Of a stretch of 64,000 nucleotides of DNA, positions 19,802 to 32,181 are shown piece by piece. The position numbers were made by a program, and so were the translations under genes. The stretch's first letter is position 1, and each line of letters starts with the position of its first letter. The notes beneath the pieces are model-generated. The model was given only the letters and a program-made list of their open reading frames with translations. It searched no databases and was not told where the DNA came from. The stretch comes from Serripes groenlandicus (Eukaryota > Mollusca > Bivalvia > Cardiida > Cardiidae), in NCBI GenBank assembly GCA_031761405.1, contig JASEVX010000001.1, forward strand, positions 48,097,102-48,161,101. The letters are read 5' to 3'.

Positions 19802-22230
19802 ATAAATGCTGTTGTAAACGGCCTAAAAAAAAATCCAACAACGCAATCAAAACGACCTTTGTAAACATGATGATCAATGGCTCCTCTTACCACACTGTTT
19901 TCAGTTCTATTGCCTAGCTGGGTAGAATAACCCAGAAAACATGAGTATGTGACCTTTGTAAACATGATAAGCAATGGCTCCTCTTTCCACACTGTTTTCA
20001 GTCCTAACGCAAAGCTGGGTTGATTCACCCAGGTCCCATGAGTTTGTGAACTGTCAGGGTGATTGCACATACATGCTACGGAAAGCAGCCTAAATCTCCG
20101 TACAGTGCACTAAAAACGACCTTTGAAAACATGATGAGCAATGGCTCCTTATACCACACTGTTTTCAGTATTATCACCCAGAAAACATGAGTATGTGGAC
20201 TGTGATGGCGATTGGGCATACATGCTGTTGAAACGGCCTAAAACCCCAACAATGCAAGCAAAACGACCTTTGACAACATGATGAGCAATGGCTGTTTTTA
20301 TCACAATGTTTTCGATAGTTTATTTATAGGGAGTTTATGTATGTGGGAAAGGGGTTATGGGAAAATCGTTCACTGTACCGACGAAAGGGATTTAACCTGC
20401 AGAGGTGCGAAGACCAGTGAACACTTACTAACGCTTTCCCACATGCAGATATTTTATGCCAATTTCCACACTTATCTAGTCATGCAACAACTCGCTTCCA
20501 ATATCAAAACCCCCTACAATGCAAACAAAACGCCATTTCAAAGCATGGCGGGCAATTGCTTCTTTTGCCACAATGTGTTCAGTTCTATTGCATAGCTGAG
20601 TTGATTCACCCAGGGATCACGAGTGTGTGAACTGACGGGGTGGTATGACTGGAATGATATTGAAAACGGCCTAAAACACCCAACAAAAGAAACAAAACGA
20701 CCTCTGAAAGTAGGGCGGGCAATTGCTCCCTTTGTCACAGTGTGTACAGTACTATTGAGTAGCTGGGTTGAATCACCCAGAACGAATGAGTATGTGAACA
20801 GTGCGGGTGATTTGACATATATGATGTTGAAAACGGCGTAAAACACCCACCAATACAAACACAACGACCTTTGAAATCATGATGAGCAATGGCTCCTCTT
20901 TCCACACTGTTTTCAGTGTTATCGCGTAGCTTGGTTGATTCACCCAGATCCCATGAGACTGTGAACTGTGAGGGTGATTGCACATAAATGCTATTGAAAA
21001 CAGCCTATAACTCCGTACGTACAGTGCACTCAAAACGACCTTTGAAAACATGATGAGCAATGGCTCCTTATACCACACTGTTTTCAGTCTTATCGCGTAG
21101 ATGGGTTGATTCACCCAGGAAGCATGTGTGTTCGAGCAGTGAGGGTTATTTAACATAAATGCTGATCAATGGCTCCTCTTACCACACTGTTTTCAGTCCT
21201 ATTGCCTAGCTGGGTAGAATAACCCAGAAAACATGAGTATGTGACCTTTGTAAACATGATAAGCAATGGCTCCTCTTTCCACACTGTTTTCAGTCTTAAC
21301 GCAAAGCTGGGTTGATTCACCCAGATCCCATGAGTTTGTGAACTGTCAGGGTGATTGCACATACATGCTACGGAAAGCAGCCTAAATCTCCGTACAGTGC
21401 ACTCAAAACGACCTTTGAAAACATGATGAGCAATGGCTCCTTATACCACACTGTTTTCAGTTTTATCACCCAGAAAACATGAGAATGTGGACTGTGATGG
21501 CGATTGGGCATACATGCTGTTGAAAACGGCCTAAAACCCCAACAATGCAAGCAAAACGACCTTTGACAACATGATGAGCAATGGCTGTTTTTATCACAAT
21601 GTTTTCGATAGTTCATTTATAGGGAGTTTATGTATGTGGGAAAGGGGTTATGGGAAAATCGTTCACTGTACCGCCGAAAGGGATTTAACCTGCAGAGGTG
21701 CGAAGACCAGTGAACACTTACTAACGCTTTCCCACATGCAGATATTTTATGCCAATTTCCACACTTATTTAGTCATGCAACAACTCGCTTCCAATATCAA
21801 AACCCCTACAATGCAAACAAAACGCCATTTCAAAGCATGGTGGGCAATTGCTTCTTTTGCCACAATGTGTTCAGTTCTATTGCATAGCTGGGTTGATTCA
21901 CCCAGGGATCACGAGTGTGTAAACTGACGGGGTGGTATGACTGGAATGATGTTGAAAACGTCCTAAAACACCCAACAATAGAAACAAAACGACCTCTGAA
22001 AGTAGGGCGGGCAATTGCTCCCTTTGTCACAGTGTGTACAGTACTATTGAGTAGCTGGGTTGAATCACCCAGGACGAATGAGTATGTGAAGAGTGCGGGT
22101 CATTTGACATATATGATGTTGAAAACGGCGTAAAACACCCACCAATACAAACACAACGACCTTTGAAATCATGATGAGCAATGGCTCCTTTTTCCACACT
22201 GTGTTATCGCGTAGCTGGGTAGCTGCCATT
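19802..22230. repeat. Satellite block B: two diverged higher-order units
   Basis: The subunit order is that of the young 1352-bp unit, but the period is about 1292 bp (19872 to 21164; MITE-like subunits at 20283 and 21576). Sequence differs from the young array at many sites, for example ACTCTTACC versus CCTCTTACC. The end at about 22203-22230 runs through CACACTGTGTTATCGCG into unrelated DNA. It is the same locus as block A, split by the YR element. Confidence 0.9.
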
Positions 22231-23435
22231 GCTGCAAACTCTTTACACCTTTATTTACAGTATTCCATCCTGACAACAAACCTATTCAGCCAATTAAATC
22301 ACGTCATTATGCGCTCAGGATGGAAGCGGACCAATCAGAAACTCGTTGTATATTTATATTTGATATGAAAGTATTATAAGATGTACATGTTTATAAGATT
22401 ATAAATAAAACATGTGTTTAAACCAACAACAATCGTAGAGTTTCTGAAATGGCCGCTTAGAATGTGACAGTTAAATTCAGGTAATATTTTCATAATATTC
22501 GAGGTCATGATGAACTGTCATCAACTATTATGTGCACAGTGACTTGTTAATAACTTTTATAAACATCTTAGTGATAAACTCAAACCGACACAAGTCGTGT
22601 TTCTTAATATATAATATTATACAGCTGAAACATATTTAGACCCTGGGAGTGAAGTGGTCAATACTATAGTCTGCTTCTTGTACCAGAGGATATTCCAATG
22701 AAACCTTCTTGTCAGTTATACCCATGTACAGTTCATGGAGATGTAAATTGTTTACCGCGGGCAGGACGTGTGCTGGTTGTTAGAAAATCACAAAGAAATC
22801 AGAAAAAGGGATTGTTAGGAAACTTACTACAAATGAAGAATAGTATCTTGAGAATATAAATGAATAACGGAATACATAATGCACATGAGAAAGTATATAA
22901 AGCATTTGCTCAGTATTCAATGATTCATATTGGACAAGAATTATTAGAGATCAGAAAGTTGGACTGGTCTTTTTGCAGATTCCCAGTTTGGCAAATATAT
23001 TGAACTGTCAAGTAGTTAGAGTGTACCCAACGTATGGATCACGCAGTTAGAAATGGCATGCACAGAGTAGTTCATCAGAAAAGCAAGACGAAAAGAATAT
23101 TGATTTAAATCATTGTGATGTTCTGATGCCACTGACTGACACAGACTATGAATTTAGTGATAGCGCTAGCACAATGATGAAAGTTTCAATCTCTGCATTC
23201 TGCGAAATCCATCACCCTTGTTACAATTGGGATGGAAGTTAATGAATTTGAGCTGACTTATCGACATACTCCTGTGTTGTCTGAGCAAGAAAACACTGTG
23301 TTTACGTGAGTTCATTTTTGCCTTAACAAATGTACTTCTGTGAAGTTACAAGATGGACAAAAGATATCACTGTTCTCGTAAGGAATTCGAACACAGTAAC
23401 TTATTTTAATTAAATTTCGTATTTTTTCATATATC
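22231..23435. other. Unrecognised sequence with short open stretches
   Basis: A CCAAT motif (GGACCAATCAG, about 22328) is followed by TATATTTATATTTG (about 22348), a promoter-like pair. Short open stretches on the plus strand (a 53-codon frame from an ATG near 22698; another ending CEIHHPCYNWDGS and a stop near 23240) look coding-like but have no recognised family. It may be a decayed gene or retroelement. Confidence 0.3.
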
Positions 23436-25182
23436 GATGTGCAGGCTGACCCAGAGACCACAGATGAGGCTAACCCAAAGACAATTGATTAAGGCTGACC
23501 CAGAGACCCATATGCTGGTTGTATTAGATATCACAGTTGAGGCTGACTCAGAGTCCACTGTTGAGACAACTGTGCAGGCTGACCAGTGACCAGCATGCAG
23601 GCTGACCAGAGCCCATTGTTCTGACTGACCAATAGACCGCCATTTAGGTTGTCCGAGAGACCATTGTCTTGGCTGATCCCGAGACAACTTTGCAGGCTGA
23701 CCAATATCACAATTAAGGCTGACCCAGAAACATATTTACAGGCTTGCCAAGACATCACAGTTGATGCTGTTCCTGAGACCACTGTTCAGACTGACCCACA
23801 GAGTACTTTGCAGTCTGACACAGAGACCCCTGTTCAGGCTGACACAGAGACCCCTGTTCAGACTGACCCAGAAACCACTATTCAGACTGACCCAGAGACC
23901 ACTATTCATACTGACCCACATATCACTTTGCAGGCTGGTACAGAGATCAATATTCAGACTGAACCAGAGACCACTATTCAGACTGACCCACATATCACGT
24001 TGCAGGATGGTACAGAGATCAATATTCAGACTGACCCATAAACCACTGTTCAGGCTGTCCGAGAGACCATTGTTCTGGCTGACCCAGAGTAAACTTTGCA
24101 GGCTGACCAATAGCACAATTGAGGCTGACCCAAAGACATATTTGCAAGCTGACCAAGACATCACAGTTGATGCTGTTCCAGTGAGCCGCTATTCAGACTG
24201 ACCCAGAGATCACTTGCAGGCTGACACAGAGACCACTTTTCAGACTGACCCAGTTGATGCTGTTCCAGAGACCACTATTCAGACTGACCTAGCGATCACT
24301 TTGCAAGCTGACACAGAGACCGCTATTCAGACTGACCAAGAGATAACTCTGCAGGCTGACCCAGAGATCACTATTGAGACTGACCCACCGAGTACTTTGC
24401 AGGCTAGTACGGGGATCACTTTTCAGACTGACCCAGATATCACAGCTGAGGCTGTTCTATAAACTACTGTTGAGGCTGATACAGAAACCACTTTTCAAGC
24501 TGACCAGAAGACCATTGCTAAGCCTGAACCAAAGACCACTATGCAGGCAGACCCAGAGACCAATATGCTGACTGAGCAATAGACCAATGTTCAAGCTAAC
24601 TTAGAGACCAATAGTTTTATCTTCTATGACTTTTCTCTCTCATTATTTAGATTAACCGCTCTGCAGGCTGACCCAAATACCATATTTGAGGCCAACACAG
24701 AGAACACAGTTAAGGTTGTTTACTTGACAATACAAACCATGAACCCAGGTTGGTTTTTAAAAGTGAATCCTATTTTTCTATTAAAATATTTCTTTCCTTT
24801 TTCAAATCAACAATATAATTGTCAGAGTAAAGTTTATTTTCATTTTTCAGAAAGCCCACTGTGCAGATTGGCCCTTATACCACACATTAGGCTAACCCAG
24901 AAACGTTTGTGTAGGCTGATCACAATACCAGTTGTGGTTAATGTCTACCATTTAGAGATGTTTAGTTCTTTTTTGCACTTTTTTCAGATTGACTGCTGCG
25001 ATGAACGACACAGACCACTGTTGAGGCTGACAAAGAGACCGACGTTTAGGTTGAGCAAAAAACAACTGTGCATGCTGACCCAGATAAACACAGTTGAGAG
25101 TAACCCAGGGACAACTATGCAGGTGGACCAAGATACTTTTGTGCAGGTTTATAGAGCGTCAACTGAGTTAAAGTGGGTTTAA
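23436..25182 (+). repeat. Degenerate 24-bp minisatellite, open in two frames over part
   Basis: The unit is close to GCTGACCCAGAGACCACTAT plus TCAG, repeated several dozen times with substitutions. In one frame it reads ADPETTIQ (8 residues), open at 23649-24041 and 24214-24462; in another it reads RLTQRPLF, open at 23761-24201. Non-repeat inserts at about 24605-24653, 24715-24849 and 24930-24987 each end in a pyrimidine tract plus AG. It may be a decayed repeat-encoding gene or a plain minisatellite; stops in both frames argue against a single intact protein. Confidence 0.6.
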
Positions 25183-25947
25183 ATACTCCAGTGGCTGTTT
25201 AGAGTATAACACAACTAAGACTGTCCATTCCCTTTGTTGTCTTACAATGGAAAATATACAAATAATTTAATGAGTAAAAGGAATCAATCTTGTTTAGCCA
25301 TGCTATGAAACAAATTTCCATTTACTTGACTGATATAACTGGTAAACATGGGGGTTCACTATTTGTGTTTGCTTAACAATTATTAATTATTATCAAAGCT
25401 ATCTTGCATATGTCTGGTGGTGGAACTAGTCTTTTAATAAGATACTTTTTTGACAACTTTAATGCTGTTGTAAATAAATCTGCTCATTTGTGATAATATA
25501 CTTCCGTTTCGATTTTAGTTGATTTATTTTGACACGAACCATATTATTTACTAGTTGAAATTATGGTAGAACCTATAGATATATTATTTGTAGACATATG
25601 CTGAAACACTTTGGTAGTTATAACATCTTAACAAAACTTAACCATGGAATTCGCTCTGAAACATCCATTCATACAACACAATATCGTAAATAACATTTTC
25701 ATAGCGAGTTAAAATGAAAAAAAAAAATACAATTTTCTCATTCAGTACACAAGTGTCAATTTCTCCAAATGATGGCATCGTGTGAACTACCTGGACATTT
25801 TGCCACACACATTTGAATTATCAAGTGTTATCAAAAATCATCTGCAATGTAAAAAAAACCCATCTAGTGTCAGCATTTCTAACGTCGCTAGGTATTTTAA
25901 CTGCCACAGTAGTAAAATCCCTTAAGATTTCGTTGATCAATGCTATA
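25183..25947. other. Unannotated AT-rich sequence
   Basis: No gene, no element shared with the rest of the window. Confidence 0.45.
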
Positions 25948-27342
25948 ACAGTGTGTGTATACCATGTGACTTTGACGTCACAAATGCTACGGCGGACAGC
26001 AATATTTAACTTCGGTTTAGAAGTTAGAAGTAAAAACAAATGTAACTTTTTTTTTATTTCTTTATCATTTTTAATGAAACATGGCGCAGTCTACGCGGTT
26101 TACAGAGCCCTATCTCCGGTTTTTCAACGGAGTTTGATTAGTGGTTTAGTTTCTTCAAACACTTCGATGAACCTTTCTAAAAATGTATTAATATCGCCGA
26201 CAGCCGGAGCATTATCAAAACTGGATTTTTAAAACAGGTTCGTCGAAGTGTTTGAACAATTTAGACCACCTATCAAACTCCTGTAAAAACCCAGAGATAT
26301 GACATTGTAAGCGGCGTAGACTTTGCCATGTTTCATTAACAAGAGGGCCATAATGGCCATGGAATCGCTCACCTGGTTTTTTTGTTTACTTTAGCTGGCG
26401 GCCATAGTTTCCGACCAATCAACTTGGCTTGAAGGGATCTGATAGAGGGTCACCCAAGGAACATTTCTACAAAATTATTTGAAAATCGGCTTGACACTTT
26501 TGGAGGAGAAGATTTTTTAAGTCTTCACTATAGCCATAAAAGGCAAAATAGCCCCGACCCTGGCGGCCATGTTTTTCGACCAATCAAATTGGCTTGAAGG
26601 AATTTGATAGAGGGTCATCCAAGGAACATTTCTACAAAATTATTTGAAAATCGGCCTGACACTTTCGGAGGAAAAGATTTTTTAAGTTTTCACTATAGCC
26701 ATATAAGGCAAAATAGACCCGCCCCTGGCGGCCATGTTTTTCAACCAATCAACATGGCTTGAAGGAATCTGATAGAGGGTCATCCAAGGAGCATTTCTAC
26801 AAAATTATTTGAAAATCTGCCAACCAGTTTGGGAGAAGAAGATTTTTTAACTTTTCACTATAGCCATATAAGGCAAAATAGCCCCGCCCCCCTGGGAGTA
26901 ATGTTTTTCGTCCAATCAACATGGCTTGAAGGAATCTGACAGAGGGTCATCCAAGGAACATTTCTACAAAATTATTTGAAAATCTGCCAACCAGTTTCGG
27001 AGAAGAAGAATTTTGAAGTTTTTTTCATTTCGTTGCCATGGAAATTAGAATTCTGCATGGATCCCAACAATTTGAAGGAAATCTGGTGAGGTAATTTAGA
27101 GGATGCTTTCTGTGAAGTTTCATCCCAATTGAACTACCGTTTACTGAGGCGAAGAAGTTGACGCACGACGGACGACGGACAAAAGGCGATCAGAATAACT
27201 CACCTTGAGCAAAGCTCAGGTGAGCTGAAAAGGGTGAAGAAATAAAAAAGTTACCATCGTTTTAACATTCTTATCAAGAGCAATTATTGCTGTCTGACCA
27301 TGCAAATATGACGCCAAAAGTCACGTGGTATACACACACTGT
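25948..27342. mobile_element. Foldback-type inverted repeat, right arm split by an insertion
   Basis: The left arm (25948-26173) pairs with the right arm, which lies in two pieces (26237-26339 and 27229-27342). Landmarks are ACAGTGTGTGTATACCA on the left and its reverse complement ending at 27342; ATGAAACATGGC on the left and GCCATGTTTCAT on the right; ACTTCGATGAACC and GGTTCGTCGAAGT at the inner ends. Arms are about 220 bp and the loop 63 bp. The 889-bp break in the right arm is the pearl-like element below. A TGACGTCA motif lies in the left arm (25973-25980). No target duplication identified. Confidence 0.85.
26340..27228 (+). mobile_element. Pearl/Helentron-like element inserted in the foldback
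   Basis: It starts CAAGAGGGCCATAATGGCC, holds four core units of about 160-168 bp (landmark CCAATCAA...TGGCTTGAAG at about 26416, 26579, 26740, 26911), then an ACGACGGACGACGGAC tract, a hairpin (CTCACCTTGAGC-aaa-GCTCAGGTGAG) and a final CTGA. Comparison with the uninterrupted left arm of the foldback places the insertion inside an A run with no duplicated target beyond the A ambiguity. A 3' hairpin followed by CTRR and no target duplication are known Helitron-type traits. Confidence 0.8.
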
Positions 27343-28519
27343 ATAAGTCAGATAAAGTATAACAAATAAACCTTCGAAATTCACACGTGCAACAAATGAC
27401 GATGTCACATATCTACACGTCACATATTACGTCATAATAAATGCCTACAATATGTGAACACTCAATGCCTATCGATTCAAGGAAATATTCATTTAACAAG
27501 TTATCGCATATTAACTTTTGTTTTATTTATTTACTACATGTACATGCTCAATTGCTGAATATGTTATCAGTACCGTAGCCACAGGCATTATTTTTTCTAG
27601 TACTTCTCAAGTGCGTCCTGTACGCCACTTCGGGCATGTTATACCACCAATTCGTATTATTGGCACTATATGTTTAACAAAACAAAATAAATGAGCCAGC
27701 GAATAGAACATATTTTTCAAAGATCTGTAAAGGATCTAGGGACAAGCTCGACTGAACAAAGTGGGGTTATATTGATTTTCAACGATTTTTAGGTATTGCT
27801 AGACACCTTCTAAGTTAGCGAACACTGATTTAAGGTACACAAGCTATATTTTCAATGAATTTTTTTTTCTGCATCAAACGCTAGAACAATTTTATAAGGC
27901 GAGAGTCTATCATTTTTGATGGTATCCATGGTTTGCGTCTTCTTAAAGTGCTAAAACTGCGGTCTAACGAACTGGAACCGACAGGTCAACTTATAATTAA
28001 CTTAACAAAAACATTAGTGTTAGGTTAGTAGTTTTTGTCACACATTTCGAATCCTTCTTTGAGAGACACGGCTTTTTTTTTTTAAATTTCATTAGAGTTT
28101 CCATCTCATACTTTCAGTTTCAAATTGGCTGATTATAGGAAGGTCGTTTGAAAATGTTTGTTTAATTATTTTATTTTTGTTCACTGCTAATCGTAAGGTT
28201 ATCGTGATTTCCAGGAAACAAATACGATACGTTCCCTTCTTCAAATTGTTCAGGAAACCGAGAAGTAAGGTGCTGCATTACGCGGTCTAAAAGGACTAGA
28301 AGTAATGGTCCATCACTGATATATTTTTACCGACATTTGCCCTGCGATTTTGTCTACTAACGATCCGAGGTTTCCCTAGCATTATGTTTATTTGTACAGC
28401 TATTCTCACTGACCTGCCAGACGTCTTTCAAACAAGTCGGATTTGGCTCTTATAGTTCTGAGGATATCAGCCAGGTTGTTAGCTTCAATGTGAACTCGTA
28501 ACAAGTCAAACTTGTTAAT
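27343..28519. other. Unannotated sequence
   Basis: No gene or recognised repeat. Several short CACGTCACAT or ACGTCAT motifs occur around 27400-27440. Confidence 0.4.
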
Positions 28520-29615
28520 TTGCAAGACCAAAGACATAGGATTTTGAAGTTTGAGGCTTTATTTCGTGTCCGCTTCATATCTCCATGACGGCTTGAAGGA
28601 TTTCACGAAACTTGGGTCACATGTTCACCTCATCAAGGCTATGTGCAGATCCATGTCTCGACCATACCGGTTCAAGGTCAAGGTCACGCTTGAAGGTCAA
28701 AGGTTTGAGGCTTTATTTCGTATCCGCTCCATATCTCCAAGACGGCTTGAAGGATTTCTAAGAAACTTGAGTCAGATGTTCACCTCATCAAAGCGATGTG
28801 CAGAACCTATGTCTCGACCATACCGGTTAAAGGTCAAGGTCAGCCTTTAAGGTCAAAGGTTTGAGGCTTTATTTCGTGTCCGCTTCATATCTCTAAGACG
28901 GCTTGAAGGATTTTTATGAAACTTGGGTCACATGTTCCCCTCATCAAGGATATGTGCAGAATCCATGTCTCGACCATACCGGTTCAAGGTCAAGGTCACG
29001 CTTGAAGGTCAAAGGTTTGAGGCTTTATTTCGTGACCGCTTCATATCTCCAAAACGGCTTGAAAGATTTCTAAGAAACTTGAGTCAGATGTTCACCTCAT
29101 CAAGGCGATGTGCAGAACCTATGTCTCGATCATACCGGTTCAAGGTCAAGGTCAGGCTTTAAGGTCAAAGGTTTGAGGCTTTATTTCGTGTCCGCTTCAT
29201 ATCTCTAAGACGGATTGAAGGATTTTCATGAAACTTGGGTCACATGTTCACCTCATCAAGGCGATGTGCAGAACCCATGTCTCGACAATCCCGGTTCAAG
29301 GTCAAAGGTTTGAGGCTTTATTTCGTGTCCAAGATGCCGCGAAGGATTTCACCGAAGTTCAGTCACATGTTCTGCTCATTAACATGATGTGCAGAACTCG
29401 TGTCCCGGCCCTTCAGTTTCAAGGTCAATGTCACCTCTTAAGGTCAAATATTTGAGTCCTGATTTCGAGGCTGCTTCCGCTCAATAATTCGAAGACAACT
29501 CAAAGTGTTTTCAAAATAATTTAGTCAATTACCTTTATAGGTTGGAATGTTTTGAGAGATTTTGACAAATATTTGAGGGGGAGACATCTGTTTTTGTGTC
29601 AAAAACAATTCTAGT
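28520..29615 (+). mobile_element. Pearl-like element with about 155-bp core repeats
   Basis: Six core units begin GGTTTGAGGCTTTATTTCGTG (or close) at about 28548, 28703, 28857, 29014, 29168 and 29306. Each holds GACGGCTTGAAGGATTT and, in most, GGTCAAGGTCA. The right part, GAGGGGGAGACATCTGTTTT at about 29575, resembles right ends of this element class. Frames open across the units (for example 28551-28850) are by-products. Confidence 0.65.
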
Positions 29616-30079
29616 TTCTTTTTGGAATTGTGAAGATGTATACTTCGCATTCTTTGGACATCTTTTCAGATGTTGGAAAGTTTTTCATCATAATTGTTTA
29701 TCCAGTCCATTAAGTAGTTAAAATTGTTGTCCTCGCGGTTTTGGTCTTTTAACCATAAACCTCTGAGAAAATATTATCTGATGAAAGTTTTATAATAACT
29801 TCAATTATGGCCAATAAGAATCTATCTGTTTTCGCATAGTTTATCGGAATAAGCTGTGCTCAACGACGCACTTGTTGATTTCATTTTCCCTCTACAATCT
29901 TTCAAAAACATCCCAATAGCTATTACCGCTTTAACATGTGTTTTGGAACAGTTGTAAGATACTCCTTTTAGCCCTATCAACATATATTCAATCTGTTAAT
30001 GGTGTATAATTAAAATATATGTGTCTTACATATGTATGTGCAAACACTAAATAAGGTATACACTAAGCCCAATCTTCAA
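29616..30079. other. Unannotated AT-rich sequence
   Basis: Nothing recognised. Confidence 0.4.
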
Positions 30080-30676
30080 TTATGCTACGTTTACACTAGG
30101 CCACGATGTCTGTGATGTTCAAAAATATCGTGGGGCTCGACGATTTATTGTATCAGCTTTTCCTTTTCTACGTTTTGCTACGCTTTCCTGCGCTCTCAGT
30201 ACGTCTTGTTACGATCTGTAACGTTTTGTTACGAAACCAACCCGACTCTGGTCAAGATCTGCCACGATTTTCATCACGTTCTCTCAAGTTCTGTTACGAT
30301 CGTCGCGATATGCTATCACGTTCTGTCACGTTCCCTTAGGTTATGTTAAGATCACTCGAGATCATGAAGTTCTGTGAAGATCTCCTGCGATTTATGGCCA
30401 CGATTTGAGCAAAATCTCCACGCTTGCGTGTTGGGTATAACAAGTTTTAATCTATCAAAAACTATAGATGTGTCATTGTTCAGTGTTGCAAACATAATGA
30501 AGCTTGCAGAGCGTGGATAGACATCGTGGGAACTGCGCAGGAACTTATCAGAGCGTGTCAAAGCGTGTATGTCTATCGGGACGTGTCACAGCGTGATGCA
30601 ATTACTCTTGCTATTCAATGTATCTTGACGAATCGTAGATTCTCTCAAATCGTGGCCTAGTGTAAACACAGCATAA
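30080..30676. mobile_element. TIR element, 597 bp, probable TA target duplication
   Basis: Terminal inverted repeats of 28 bp (30080-30107 and 30649-30676) match at 26 positions and include TTTACACTAGGCCACGAT. TA sits just outside TGCTACG on the left and AGCA on the right, fitting a TA duplication (Tc1/mariner-like) though a longer palindromic edge is possible. The inside is rich in CGTTCTGTTACGAT-type imperfect repeats and has no transposase. Confidence 0.8.
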
Positions 30677-31603
30677 TGAATACCGTAGCCGGTTAAAGTG
30701 CGTATCCCAAGAAATATTGTAATTTCTCTATTTATCTGTAGGAAACCTGGACAGAGTAACATGATAGTTAAGAATGTGGTATTTCTGTTCTACGCGAAAC
30801 CAATGTTGCTAAATCCGGACAAACGCCTTTACAGATACGGAATAAAACATTCAGGCAGTCAAAGTAGTTGCGTCACGACGTGATTAATACCGACACTTAT
30901 TGCTTTCGATAAACAAAATATTGCATATCAACGACTTCTATCTATTAATTTACTATTTAATCCTAACATTTGGAGAACAATTGCCCATGCATTGATTGGG
31001 ATATGGACCACGATTGTTGATAATTAGGAATTGCCCACGATTGAATCAGAACGCTCAAACATATAGACGCCAGTGGAAGGGGCCAATTATCAGCCCGAGG
31101 TCTAGGAATCGATCCTCGATCTGAGATCCACCTCTGATTTGTAGTCAATCATAACGATGTATCCCTAACTTAGCTAGTAATACTCAAAACAATTTAACAC
31201 ATTAGTTAAGGGTTTCCTAATATCAAAGGACTTGATGTTAGGCTACTGACACACATTGTCGCCCACAAAATAAAATACAGAATTATGTCATAAACAGCAT
31301 GATTTACATCACTGTAAATACATTTAGAGTTGGTTTCAAAATACACAATCAATGGTTCTTTTTAACCATACTAAATGTATTTTTAGTAATGTAGTATCAT
31401 TTTAGAAAAATATAGCACTACACAATGAATCGTTGTTTACTGTTTTAGTCTTCATAGCTGGCGTGATAGATGGTTTGTTGTACTAGAACTGGCTTCATTT
31501 GAAATAAGCTGAATGGGAGTAGGTAAATTCGAATATAGCCATAGTCTTAACACTAGCCTTACTATGGCAAGAATCTAGCTGTTGTTGTGTTTTCCTTTTC
31601 CTA
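30677..31603. other. Unannotated sequence
   Basis: No gene found. At about 31085-31135 the minus strand has GATCGAGGATCGATTCCTAG, faintly like a pol III B box, too weak to call. Confidence 0.4.
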
Positions 31604-32181
31604 CTGTGAACCACAGGTGACAGTCTCGTTTAAAATCTAAAAATAGCATCTTACCATATATTGACAAGGTACATTTCCTTTTCAACGGCCAATATTTCTG
31701 ATCACAATGGCTGTAAGATATTCGCCGTAAGATATTCGCGTGGAATTAGTATTATAAAAGATGTTACAGTCAAAACAAGTTATGTACCATATTTTATTAG
31801 AGGTGATGTGAGGTCCTAGTAAACAATTTAAGAAGTGTCATGTAATTTTATTGCACCGCTATATTAGGGCAATTATATATTACTTATTTTACAGCTATAA
31901 AACACAGTACGAAATCTAATTAAGAAATGTAAAAGATATTTTAATTAAAACACAAAACTAAACTTTTTTCGGAAGGAAATATCTTTTTCTCTCTTGAACG
32001 CATTTAAATTGCTGTATAACGCGCATTGTCATAAATTGATACACCAACATATGTCAAATAATTAAAAACGAAATGTCACCTCAGGGACGTCCCGGGCCGT
32101 AGAATAGGAAACGTACCTTGTCAATAAATAGACAAATGCTATTTTTAGGTTTTAAACGAGACTGGCACCTGTGCTGTGAAC
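31604..32181. mobile_element. hAT-type MITE with 8-bp target duplication
   Basis: CTGTGAAC occurs at 31604-31611 and 32174-32181, directly outside 67-bp terminal inverted repeats (31612-31678, 32107-32173) beginning CACAGGTG and containing CAGTCTCGTTTAAAA. The element proper is 562 bp and non-coding. An 8-bp duplication is typical of hAT elements. Inside, GTAAGATATTCGC is directly repeated near 31725. The well-matched TIRs suggest a fairly recent insertion. Confidence 0.9.

Noticed and set aside
22328..22365. CCAAT plus TATA pair as a promoter
   Set aside because: AT-rich surroundings make the TATA match weak, and no coding region follows that I can support.
25813..26232. 139-codon plus-strand frame as a protein gene
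   Set aside because: It spans the left arm and loop of the foldback inverted repeat and has no recognisable domain.
28551..29455. Repeated plus-strand frames with SRPYRFKVKV words
   Set aside because: They track the 155-bp core of a pearl-like element and are broken at unit borders.
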